Source: Streptomyces noursei ATCC 11455 (GTDB lineage: Bacteria > Actinomycetota > Actinomycetes > Streptomycetales > Streptomycetaceae). Taken from it: a DNA stretch of 64,000 nt. Numbering within the stretch: the first letter of the stretch is position 1; every line of letters starts with the position of its first letter. Positions 36,764-43,807 of this stretch are shown one piece after another. The stretch covers positions 6,386,001 to 6,450,000 of the forward strand of contig NZ_CP011533.1 in the NCBI RefSeq assembly GCF_001704275.1, written 5' to 3'. The notes beneath the pieces were generated by a model. That model saw only the letters and a list, made by a program, of their open reading frames with translations. It did no database searches and had not been told where the DNA came from. Made by a program: the position numbers and the translations under genes.

Positions 36764-37564
36764 TCACAGCTCCTCGGCGCTGCCGGCCGGGGGCGCGCCG
36801 CCGGGGCCCGCGCCCTTCTTCTCCGTCCCGGTGTCCGCGGTGAGCGCGCCCGGGCCCTTCTCGACGCGGGCGGCGGCGTGCCGGGGGTGCGGGCCGGTGC
36901 GGCTGGTGCCCGGGCCGAGCGAGCCGGTCCCGCCGTGCCAGGCGCCCTGCATCCGCACCCGCGCCGACTGCCGGCCGGCCGTCATCCCGGACACCGGGTG
37001 CAGCTCGCCGCGCTCGAAGCGTTCGGCTTCCTCCGGGTGCCGGGCGCGCCAGTAGGGGTTGTCGTGCGACAGTCCGCCGCTGACCCGCCCGTACATCCCG
37101 AACACCAGCAGGAGCACTCCCACCACGAAGCTGAACAGAACATTCTGGATCTTGAAGGCGAGGAAGTTGGCGTCGGTCTGCAGCAGCGCCAGGTTCACGA
37201 ACCCGCTCAGCAGGAAGAGCCCGCCGAGCACGATGTTCAGGGTGGAGGCGAAGTTCCCGCCGATCACCATGCCGGCGATGAGGATCGCGCCGACGACGAT
37301 CGAGAGTACGCTGAGCGAGCCGTTGGTGTTCAGCCCCGCCACGGTCGAGCCGCCGGTGTCGAAGAACCCGATGTGATGGGTCAGGCCGAGGATGCCGAAC
37401 GCGACCAGCACCAGCCCCATCAGTCCCGCACCGGCGCGGTAGACCCGGCTCAGCCGGTGGTCCACGGGCAGATGCTCGTTGAACTGGGTGCGCCGCCGCT
37501 TGAACCGGCGGAGGGGGTTAGCGGGCCCGTGCAGCACGTGGTCGGTTGCACCGGTAGCAGCCAT
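36764..37564 (-). CDS. DUF4383 membrane protein with Pro/Gly-rich tail
   Basis: A 266-residue membrane protein. The N-terminal ~35 residues are basic (RRFKRRRTQFNEHLPVDHRL). Four hydrophobic segments lie between residues 45 and 160 (AGLMGLVLVAFGILGLTHHI, VVGAILIAGMVIGG, IVLGGLFLLSGFVNLALL, LFSFVVGVLLLVFGMYG), as in DUF4383. The C-terminal ~100 residues are hydrophilic and disordered, with SHDNPYWRARHPEEAERFER at the membrane exit. ATG 37564 has GAAGGAGG upstream. Monocistronic; function unknown. Confidence 0.85.
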   Translation of the reverse strand: MAATGATDHVLHGPANPLRRFKRRRTQFNEHLPVDHRLSRVYRAGAGLMGLVLVAFGILGLTHHIGFFDTGGSTVAGLNTNGSLSVLSIVVGAILIAGMVIGGNFASTLNIVLGGLFLLSGFVNLALLQTDANFLAFKIQNVLFSFVVGVLLLVFGMYGRVSGGLSHDNPYWRARHPEEAERFERGELHPVSGMTAGRQSARVRMQGAWHGGTGSLGPGTSRTGPHPRHAAARVEKGPGALTADTGTEKKGAGPGGAPPAGSAEEL

Positions 37565-37788
37565 GTCCGGCCTCCTTCGCGCAGATGAGCAGCCTGGGCC
37601 GTACTCACTCCAGGACTCCAGCATCCGCCAAGGGGACATTTCATGCCATTGCGGAACGAGAGGGGAGGGGAGGGGAGAAGGAAGGCGAAGGCCCTGGACA
37701 GGGGCCGGGCGGCGGCCCGGCGACGGACCGGTGGCCTCCGGAGACCGCAGTCCGCAGTCGGCAACCCGTAGTCCGCAGACCGCCGGCC

Positions 37789-39198
37789 TCAGCGGCCGCT
37801 CGTCGCCCCGCCCCGCTGGTCGCGGATCTCCTGCACCACCCGCGCCGCCGTCTCCCGTACCGCCTCGGTCTCGGTCAGGAAGTGCCACCAGTCCGGATGC
37901 CGCCCCTCCAGGCCCGCGACCGCGCGGTCCAACCGCGCCACCGCCTCGTCCAGCGGCCCGGCGTGCCGGGGGTCGGGCGTGCTGCGCCCGGCCATCGCCA
38001 GCCGCTGCGCGTCCCGGAGCGCGAAGCGGGTCCGCTCGACCTCCTGCTGCCGGTCGGCCGCCACCGCGTCCAGCCGCCGCAGCCGGTCGCCGGCCGCCGA
38101 CACCGCCTCGTCGGTGGTGTTGAGCAGCGCCCGTACGGTCGCCAGCCGGCTGGTGGCGTCCGCCCAGCGCTGCTCCGCGCGGGCCTGCCCGGCCTCCTGC
38201 AGCGCCGTCCGGGCCTGCTCGACGGAGTCCACCGCCTGCTCCGGCACCTTCTGGAGGTCCTGCCAGCACGCCGCGCTGTAGCGCCGCCGCAACTCGCTGA
38301 GGACGGGGGCGACCTGCTGGGCGCGGGTGGTGATCGCCTCCGCGCGGGTGCGCAGCGACACCAGCCGCTTGTCGATCTCCGCGGCCGTCGCCGGCAGCCG
38401 CTCGGCCTCCGACCGGATCGCCCCGGCCTGCCGCTGCACCTCCTCCGCGCGCCGGATCGTGTCCGGTACGCCGTGCTGCGCGGCCCCTTGGTTCAGCCGG
38501 GTCAGCTCCGGGCCGAGCGCCGCCAGCCGGGCCGCGAGGTCGTCCGCCCGCAGGCCCTGCGCCCGGACCGCGTCCAGCCCGTTGCTCGCCGCCAGCAGCG
38601 CCTGCCGGGCCTGCTCCACGGCCGGGGCCACCCGTGCCAGCTGGGTCTCGGCGTTCTCCAGCAGCGGTGCGAGGCTCTGTGCGAACCAGTCCAGCTCCCC
38701 GCGGACCCGCTCCAGCTCCTCCCGCGCCCGGGTCAGATCGGCCCGCGCCCGCGCGAGCGCGGCGCCGTCGATGTCGTCCCGGTCAAGATCATGCGAGTCG
38801 ACGGCGGTGATGTACCCCTGGCTGACCTGGTCGATCCGCTGCCCGAAGCTCTCGTACTCCACCGCGGCCTGCCGGGCCCGCTGGGAGTCGTCGACGGCGG
38901 TGATCGTCTCCACCGAGATCCGCAGGTCGCGATGGGCGGTGTCGAGCTCGTAGAACGCCGCCGCGGCGGCGTCCTTCGCGGCCTGGGCATCGGCCCGCTG
39001 GCTCTCCCCGCGCCCGAACCAGCGCCGGGTGCCGCCCCCGGCGAACGCCATCGGCGCCACCGCCACCAGCAGCGGCAACGGCACCAGGACGAGCCCCACC
39101 GTCTCCCGCACCGCTCGGCCGAACCGGCCACCGCGGGTGCGACGACGGCTCCCCTGCCCGGACGGCCGCGGCTGCGGCTGCATGTGTGTCGCCGTCAC
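37789..39198 (-). CDS. large coiled-coil membrane-anchored protein of unknown function
   Basis: A 469-residue protein. After a basic N-terminus one transmembrane segment is seen (ETVGLVLVPLPLLVAVAPMA). The other ~400 residues are almost fully helical with long Ala/Gln/Arg/Glu heptads (for example ARADLTRAREELERVRGELD, AAEIDKRLVSLRTRAEAITT), so a long coiled coil anchored in the membrane is expected. It starts at GTG 39198 with GAGAGG just upstream; VTATHMQPQPRP is the N-terminus. No enzyme motif seen. Alternatives are a PspA-like or cell-division scaffold. It is the last gene before the tRNA-Val and its island, on the opposite strand. Confidence 0.75.
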   Translation of the reverse strand: MTATHMQPQPRPSGQGSRRRTRGGRFGRAVRETVGLVLVPLPLLVAVAPMAFAGGGTRRWFGRGESQRADAQAAKDAAAAAFYELDTAHRDLRISVETITAVDDSQRARQAAVEYESFGQRIDQVSQGYITAVDSHDLDRDDIDGAALARARADLTRAREELERVRGELDWFAQSLAPLLENAETQLARVAPAVEQARQALLAASNGLDAVRAQGLRADDLAARLAALGPELTRLNQGAAQHGVPDTIRRAEEVQRQAGAIRSEAERLPATAAEIDKRLVSLRTRAEAITTRAQQVAPVLSELRRRYSAACWQDLQKVPEQAVDSVEQARTALQEAGQARAEQRWADATSRLATVRALLNTTDEAVSAAGDRLRRLDAVAADRQQEVERTRFALRDAQRLAMAGRSTPDPRHAGPLDEAVARLDRAVAGLEGRHPDWWHFLTETEAVRETAARVVQEIRDQRGGATSGR

Positions 39199-39384
39199 AT
39201 CCCTCTCCCGATCGGATCGCCCCAGGACCGGCTGACATTCTCCCACCCGGCCCAACGAACATCCCGACCGGTGAGTTCACGCCCGCCCCACCCTGCCCGG
39301 CGACCACCCGCCGCACGCTCGCCCGCCCCCTGGCCCGGGTTTGCGGTCCCGACCCCAGGGCAAGGTAGTCTGTCGGCTCGGCCA

Positions 39385-39456
39385 GGGCGCATAGCTCAGC
39401 GGTAGAGCGCTGCTCTTACAAAGCAGATGTCGGCGGTTCAAATCCGTCTGTGCCCA
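39385..39456 (+). tRNA. tRNA-Val (anticodon UAC)
   Basis: A complete 72-nt cloverleaf. Acceptor GGGCGCA (39385-39391) pairs with TGTGCCC (39449-39455), discriminator A at 39456, no encoded CCA. D arm GCTC/GAGC, anticodon stem CTGCT/AGCAG with loop CTTACAA and anticodon TAC at 39417-39419, T arm GGCGG-TTCAAAT-CCGTC. Its 3' half is repeated at 43232-43270 as the far end of an integrated island. All pairs are intact, so the tRNA is still functional. Confidence 0.96.
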
Positions 39457-39457
39457 C
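39419..39457 (+). repeat. attL-like direct repeat: 3' half of tRNA-Val
   Basis: 39 bp from the last anticodon base to one base past the discriminator, identical to 43232-43270. tRNA 3' ends are the usual targets of tyrosine recombinases, and integration leaves the tRNA whole with a second copy of its 3' end at the far side. Confidence 0.9.
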
Positions 39458-39475
39458 TTCTTGCGTAGAAATACA

Positions 39476-39517
39476 AAGGCCCAGGTCACCCGATGTGGAA
39501 TCGGGCTCCTGGGCCTT
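39476..39517 (+). terminator. terminator after tRNA-Val, inside the island
   Basis: AAGGCCCAGG (39476-39485) pairs with CCTGGGCCTT (39508-39517) and CCCGAT with ATCGGG inside. It ends transcription of the tRNA and is probably supplied by the integrated element. Confidence 0.85.
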
Positions 39518-39575
39518 GGTCGTCTTCCGCCGCGGACGGGCCACTACACCTAATCGATAGCCATGAGCAGGGTGA

Positions 39576-40484
39576 GAGTTCCCCTAAGAGGTCCTAACAG
39601 AAGTGGTTGATCATGTGACTGTTGGTCTATCCGGTCGTTGGTCTGGTCGTGGGTAAACGTCAGTCGCGGCCGTGGATCGTGTCGGATGAACTGTGGGCCC
39701 TGATCGAGCCGTTGCTGCCCAAGCCGGGGCCGAAGCTGGTCGAGGGGCGGCCGAGGGTGCCGGACCGGCAGGCGTTGTGCGGGATCCTTTTCGTGCTGCA
39801 CACCGGCATCCAGTGGGAGTTCCTGCCGCAGGAGCTGGGCTTCGGTTCGGGTATGACCTGCTGGCGGCGGCTGGCCGCGTGGAACGAGGCCGGGGTGTGG
39901 GATCAGCTGCATGTGCTGCTGTTGAAGAAGCTGCGGTCGGCGAAGAAGCTGGACTGGTCGCGGGCGGTGATCGACTCCTCCCATGTGCGGGCGGCCCGCA
40001 GGGGCCCAAAAGCGGTCCCAGCCCGGTCGATCGCGCACGGCCGGGCAGTAAGCACCACGTCGTCACCGATGCCCAGGGCATCCCGCTCGCGGTGTCGCTG
40101 ACTGGCGGCAACCGCAACGACGTCACCCAGCTCCTGCCCCTGCTCGACAAGATCCCCGCCGTCGCCGGGGTTGTCGGCCGGCCCCGGCACCGGCCCGACG
40201 CGCTGTTCGCCGACCGCGGCTACGACCACGACAAGTACCGGCGCCTGCTGTGGCAGCGCGGAATCCGTCCCGTGATCGCGAGACGAGGCGAGCCACACGG
40301 CTCCGGCCTGGGCATCTTCCGGTATGTCGTCGAACGAACGATCGCCTGGCTGCACGGCTTCCGTCGCCTGCGCATCCGGTGGGAGCGACGGGACGACATC
40401 CATGAAGCCTTCCTCGGGCTCGCCACATGTCTCATCACCTACAGACATGTCCGACGCCTTTGTTAGGACCTCTAAGGGAGCCTC
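39576..40484 (+). mobile_element. IS5-family insertion sequence
   Basis: A 909-bp unit with imperfect 24-bp terminal inverted repeats: left end 39576-39599 (GAGTTCCCCTAAGAGGTCCT...) and right end 40461-40484, differing at about four positions, with an identical inner block AGAGGTCCTAACA. It encodes one DDE transposase by frameshifting. No target-site duplication is visible directly outside the ends (GA on the left, AC on the right). It sits between the tRNA terminator and the methyltransferase relic. Confidence 0.85.
39649..40466 (+). CDS. IS5-family transposase made by programmed -1 frameshift
   Basis: Two overlapping frames make one ~272-residue DDE transposase. The first frame starts at GTG 39649 (GKRQSRPWIVSDELWALIEP) with the helix-turn-helix part and the first catalytic Asp in AVIDSSHVRA. 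At 40005-40011 lies CCCAAAA, read C-CCA-AAA, a textbook slippery heptamer; slipping back one base continues as GPKSGPSPVDRARPGSKHHV in the second frame. That frame has the second Asp in ALFADRGYDHDK and the Glu in YVVERTIAWLHGFRRLR, then ends at TAG 40466. Both halves look intact, so the element may be active. A TTG at 39622 is an alternative start. Confidence 0.88.
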
Positions 40485-40640
40485 ACGGCGTTGGGTCCAT
40501 GGCGTCATCAAGTGTGAGCTGCCTCGGGAGTCCGTCACGCGGTGCGTGCCGCTGGCTGAAGGTAAGGAGATGGTCGCTGCCGGAGCGCGTCTGCAGACGT
40601 AGGTCCGAGGCGATCGCGGTGTCTTCGGGTGGTTGGGTCG

Positions 40641-40781
40641 TCCGAGGGCTGCCGCGAGGACGTGCACGGCCAGCAGCGGAGGCATGGCGTTGCCAATCTG
40701 TAGGGCGATGTTGTTGCCTGCCCACGGGTAGTCGGCGGGGAAGCTCTGCAAGCGACCAGCCTCAGCGGGCGCCGAAGCTCC
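40641..40781 (-). pseudogene. relic of a DNA (cytosine-5) methyltransferase, C-terminal end
   Basis: About 47 codons on the minus strand read EAGRLQSFPADYPW, then ALQIGNAMPPLLAVHVLAAA. These are the last part of conserved motif IX and motif X of C5-cytosine methyltransferases (RLQSFP and QIGNAxPP). Just before this block the frame hits a TAG (40782-40784), so the catalytic part (PCQ, ENV motifs) is gone. The 3' side runs on toward the IS at 40484 without its own clear stop. It is a decayed fragment, and lies next to a nuclease gene with a domain that binds modified cytosine. Confidence 0.8.
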
Positions 40782-40913
40782 CTAGACCTGCCGAGCCCCC
40801 CCGGAAATACGGCTCGCATGCGCTTAACAACCTAGAGTCATCAGCGCTGCGCATTTCGGACGCCCTATGTGCAAGTTGATGCGCGTTCAATCCATACCCG
40901 GCAAGATACGTCT

Positions 40914-41282
40914 GTGGTGAATCCAGACTCTCAACAGCTGTGGATCCGTACTGACAACGGAGCTGACGAACTGCGCTCCCTGCTGGCTTGGTTGCAGTGG
41001 GACGATGCCTTGCGCGGGCGGGTCCGGCTGGAACACGCGCCAGTTGGCGCCGACGAGATGGGCGGGCTAGTCGATGCGCTCACAGTAGTTCTTGGCTCCG
41101 GCGGGATCGGAGTGGCGTTGACGAGCTCATTGACCGCATGGATCTCGCAGCGTCGTTCGGATGTCAAGTTGACAGTAACTGCACGTGATGGGCGGAGCGT
41201 TGAAGTCGATGCCAAGCGGGTCGACGCCCAAGCGCTAGCGAGAGACATAGAGCGAATACTTCGGGCGGAGGAAGGGGCGTGA
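40914..41282 (+). CDS. EACC1-type effector-associated small protein
   Basis: A ~122-residue protein, probably starting at one of two adjacent GTGs (40914 or 40917), reading PDSQQLWIRTDNGADELRSL. It resembles 'effector-associated constant component 1' (EACC1) proteins of actinobacterial conflict systems: an N-terminal beta-alpha region, a central hydrophobic glycine-rich stretch (LTVVLGSGGIGVALTSSLTA), then SQRRSDVKLTVTARDGRSVE and a C-terminal helix (ALARDIERILRAEEG). Such proteins are typically encoded directly upstream of caspase-like or other effectors and may act as adaptor or membrane sensor. Its stop overlaps the next start by 4 bp (GTGA, 41279-41282). Confidence 0.78.
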   Translation: MVNPDSQQLWIRTDNGADELRSLLAWLQWDDALRGRVRLEHAPVGADEMGGLVDALTVVLGSGGIGVALTSSLTAWISQRRSDVKLTVTARDGRSVEVDAKRVDAQALARDIERILRAEEGA

Positions 41283-42952
41283 CCCGTTTCCCCGACCCGG
41301 CCCGTTCGCGAGCTGTGTTGATCGGTGCCAGCACGTTCTCGGAGGCGGGTGGGTTGCCCTCCATGCCGGCCGTTTCAAACAACCTAGAGGGCCTTCATGC
41401 GGCGCTCACCAGCTCAACAACCGGATCCCTCGCTGCTGAGCGCTGCACCCTTCTCAAGGATCCCGCAGCGACGTCAGAGATCGGCCAAGCCCTCGCACGA
41501 AACTCGGAAGCCACGGACGTGCTCTTTGTGTATTACAGCGGGCATGGGCTGGTCGATGAGCGCGGCAGACTGTACCTCTCCTTGTCCTCCACGAAGCCCG
41601 ATCAATTGCGCTGGACGGCGCTCCCCTTCGATTTCCTCCGGGAGGAGATCGCGGCCAGCCCGGCAGTAATTCGGGTACTCGTTTTGGATTGCTGTTTTTC
41701 AGGTCGCGCGGTCGAGGCGATGTCGGGTCCCAACGGAGTGATATCCGGGCAGATCGACATCGCTGGCACCTACACGATGACCTCGGCGCCGGCGAATGGC
41801 ACCTCCTACGCGCCGGCGGGCGCGAAATACACAGCCTTCACTGATGCCCTGTTAAGGGCGCTGCGCAGCGAAGAGTACAACGAATCGTTCAAGGACGAAG
41901 AGTACAAAGTATCGCTCACGTTGGATGAGGTCTTCCGGGAGGTGGATCTTCGCCTCCTTGAGCGTGGACTTCCTCGCCCTCAGCGTCGCGCAATCAATGC
42001 CGCGGGAAGCCTGATGCTGACCAAGAGCCGCCAAGTCGACGCACCTCTGATTAATATTCAGGCCGGGCACCGATTCAGCACGCGGCGTCAGGCACACGAT
42101 GCGGGGGTGCATCGCCCGCTACAGGCCGGAATCTGTGGAACCAGAAAGACCGGCGCCGAGTCCATCGTCCTCTCCGGTGGCTACAAAGATGACGAGGACC
42201 ATGGTGATGTCATCATCTACACCGGTCACGGCGGACAAGATCAGGCCGGGAACCAGATCAGAGATCAATCCCTGGACGACTCCGGCAACGCGGCCCTGGT
42301 GACCAGTTACCTCGAAGGGTTTCCAGTCCGGGTTATCCGCGGCTGGCAGAGCGCCTCACCCTATGCGCCCAGTAAGGGCTATCGGTACGATGGCCTCTAC
42401 CGCGTGACCAGCTACGGCAGCAAGACCAGCCTCGATGGTTTCTTGATTTGGCAGTTTCGGCTAGAAGCGTGCGAGGGCACTCCGCTCCCGGAGATGAAAC
42501 AACAGGGCGTCCTTGGCGATTTGATGGAGTCCAAGATTGAGCGCGTAACCGCGCGAAAAAAATCGAGAGGCATCGATCAGTCCGAACGAGTTGCTGCCAC
42601 TGTGCAGCGAATCGTTCATAGCAATGCCACGCATCGCCAGGTCAAGGAATTGCACGATAACCGATGCCAGATCTGCAGTGTGCGTATCGAAGTGCCTGGC
42701 GGGAGTTACAGCGAAGGCGCACACCTTCAGGCTCTGGAAAGTCCGCACAACGGTCCGGACACAGCTGGCAATGTGCTCTGCCTCTGCCCAAACTGTCATG
42801 TGATGTTGGATGCCGGTGCCATCGTCCTTAATGACGATCTCAACGTCATCCGGGCCGGCGAGGAGGTGGGCGTTCTGAATACGCACCCTCAGCACACCAT
42901 CGACCTGGAGTGTGTGAAGCAGCACCGTAACCGGTGGAGTGATGTGGAGTGA
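41279..42952 (+). CDS. caspase-like protease fused to SRA/YDG and HNH nuclease domains
   Basis: A 557-residue three-domain effector. Residues ~8-245 are a caspase-like (C14) protease with His89 in FVYYSGHG and Cys139 in VLDCCFSG. Residues ~257-397 are an SRA/YDG domain: AGVHRPLQAGICG, IVLSGGYKDDEDHGDVIIYT, GYRYDGLYRVTSY. SRA domains flip out methylated or hydroxymethylated cytosine. Residues ~458-515 are an HNH nuclease with zinc pairs Cys463/Cys466 and Cys503/Cys506 and catalytic His482 (SEGAHLQAL), Asn498, His507 (CPNCH). All key residues are present. It is coupled to the EACC1 gene by GTGA, with GGAGGAAGGGG just upstream. Leu192 is encoded by TTA (41852-41854), so expression may need the bldA tRNA. 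Function in defence is inference. Confidence 0.9.
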   Translation: MTRFPDPARSRAVLIGASTFSEAGGLPSMPAVSNNLEGLHAALTSSTTGSLAAERCTLLKDPAATSEIGQALARNSEATDVLFVYYSGHGLVDERGRLYLSLSSTKPDQLRWTALPFDFLREEIAASPAVIRVLVLDCCFSGRAVEAMSGPNGVISGQIDIAGTYTMTSAPANGTSYAPAGAKYTAFTDALLRALRSEEYNESFKDEEYKVSLTLDEVFREVDLRLLERGLPRPQRRAINAAGSLMLTKSRQVDAPLINIQAGHRFSTRRQAHDAGVHRPLQAGICGTRKTGAESIVLSGGYKDDEDHGDVIIYTGHGGQDQAGNQIRDQSLDDSGNAALVTSYLEGFPVRVIRGWQSASPYAPSKGYRYDGLYRVTSYGSKTSLDGFLIWQFRLEACEGTPLPEMKQQGVLGDLMESKIERVTARKKSRGIDQSERVAATVQRIVHSNATHRQVKELHDNRCQICSVRIEVPGGSYSEGAHLQALESPHNGPDTAGNVLCLCPNCHVMLDAGAIVLNDDLNVIRAGEEVGVLNTHPQHTIDLECVKQHRNRWSDVE

Positions 42953-43231
42953 CGCAGCGAGACGGATGCCCACACTCGACGTCAACGGTGCTGGATGTCA
43001 GCACATCTCGATGGAGTCCGGCACAAGGGCCGACGTCAAACAGACGGCTCCGCGCGGTCTGACAGTGGGCACTGGCGCGCACTCCTGAAGCGGTGTTCGA
43101 CGCGTGCCAGATCGGGCGGTCAGTCACGGTCAACGGGGGTGGATGGCAGTGCAGAGACTGCGTTGAGGGCCGGAGAAGACGGCCCGTGGTGTGACCACCG
43201 CAAATGTCCTGGAGGCCACCCCCCAGACTTG

Positions 43232-43270
43232 CAAAGCAGATGTCGGCGGTTCAAATCCGTCTGTGCCCAC
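43232..43270 (+). repeat. attR-like direct repeat: displaced 3' half of tRNA-Val
   Basis: Identical over 39 bp to 39419-39457. The bases in front of it (CCCAGACTTG) do not continue the tRNA, so there is no second tRNA gene here. The 279 bp between the effector gene and this repeat (42953-43231) hold no recognisable gene. Confidence 0.9.
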
Positions 43271-43291
43271 ACGGATAAACCATGAGGTCAG

Positions 43292-43324
43292 CGGCCCCCC
43301 ACTCCACTGAGTGAGGGGCCGTTT
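43292..43324 (+). terminator. hairpin directly after the attR repeat, probably the original tRNA-Val terminator
   Basis: CGGCCCC...ACTC (43292-43304) pairs with GAGT...GGGGCCG (43309-43321) around a CACT loop with one mismatch, followed by TTT. A terminator 22 bp after the tRNA 3' copy is what one expects if this was once the natural downstream side of the tRNA gene. Confidence 0.8.
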
Positions 43325-43330
43325 CCATGA

Positions 43331-43399
43331 TCGGAGCCGGTTGGCCGGAGCCGGTTGGCCGGAGTCGGTTGGTCGGAGCCGGTTGGCGGAGTCGGTTGT
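43331..43399. repeat. 14-bp tandem repeat, five copies
   Basis: Units TCGGAGCCGGTTGG (43331-43344), CCGGAGCCGGTTGG, CCGGAGTCGGTTGG, TCGGAGCCGGTTGG and a shortened CGGAGTCGGTTGT (43387-43399) follow without gaps. It lies between the tRNA-side terminator and the small secreted peptide gene; the stretch 43271-43630 has no gene. Confidence 0.85.
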
Positions 43400-43630
43400 G
43401 GGCCCACATGCCCTCGGAGGGCATCGGCAGGCCGAGCGGCAGGGATCCCCTTGGTCGCATCGGACCGGCCCCGCGGGCGAGGTGTGGGGATCCGTCCGGC
43501 CGTGGTTTACGGAACGCCGTGGTACCGCAAACGACTGCGCCCCCGTCCTCGCCCTTGGGCGGGCATGCACGGGGGCGTCGCGCCCGGCTGGGCGCGGGGT
43601 GATGGCTCTATGGACCTGTCCCTGAGGGGC

Positions 43631-43807
43631 TCACATGTCCAGAAGGAACGAGCCGCTCACGATTTTTTGCAGACCTTCGGTGATCGGGGCGGTTCCGATC
43701 CGGGTGGATCCGTTGTCGGGCTTCCCGTCGGCGCTGGCGGTGCCGGCTCCGAGGATGATCAGTACTGAGGCCGCTACCGCGGTAGCGAGCGCGGGCAGGC
43801 GCTTCAT
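43631..43807 (-). CDS. small secreted peptide, 58 residues, function unknown
   Basis: A short reading frame with strong signs of being real: ATG 43807 has GGAGG five bases upstream, and the product opens with a signal peptide (KRLPALATAVAASVLIILGA, likely cleaved after GTASA at residue ~26). The mature ~32 residues (DGKPDNGSTRIGTAPITEGL, then QKIVSGSFLLDM) have no Cys and no family I recognise. Small exported peptides of this size in streptomycetes include chaplin-like, signalling and hypothetical proteins; none of these fits clearly. It lies 360 bp outside the island. Confidence 0.72.
   Translation of the reverse strand: MKRLPALATAVAASVLIILGAGTASADGKPDNGSTRIGTAPITEGLQKIVSGSFLLDM

Larger units (their letters stand above)
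39419..43270. mobile_element. tRNA-Val-integrated genomic island without integrase
   Basis: A 3.85-kb segment bounded by a perfect 39-bp direct repeat of the tRNA-Val 3' half. Inside, the base and codon use is more AT rich than the flanks by eye, especially 40485-42952. The contents are an IS5-type element, a methyltransferase relic and an EACC1 plus caspase-SRA-HNH gene pair. No tyrosine or serine recombinase, replication or transfer gene is present, so it is either a decayed element or one mobilised in trans. A terminator sits next to each end; the right one (43292) lies where the native tRNA terminator would be if the island were removed. Confidence 0.85.

Noticed and set aside
39570..40490. 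Target-site duplication around the IS
   Set aside because: The bases directly outside the terminal repeats (GA and AC) do not match; either the duplication is lost or the ends are off by a base or two.
41279..42952. Reading the effector as an ordinary SRA-HNH restriction gene with a random N-terminus
   Set aside because: The N-terminal ~245 residues have both caspase catalytic motifs (YYSGHG and DCCFSG) at normal spacing, so the third domain is real.
42953..43231. Integrase or excisionase remnant between the effector gene and attR
   Set aside because: No frame shows the R-H-R-Y motif of tyrosine recombinases or any recombinase pattern; the frames here have no convincing start.
43160..43270. 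A second complete tRNA gene at the right repeat
   Set aside because: Only the 3' half of tRNA-Val is present; the upstream bases do not form a D arm or acceptor 5' strand.
43130..43570. Minus-strand frame reading GTDGFEPPTSAL near the attR repeat
   Set aside because: This is the well-known false peptide obtained by translating the tRNA 3' end antisense; there is no start signal or domain.
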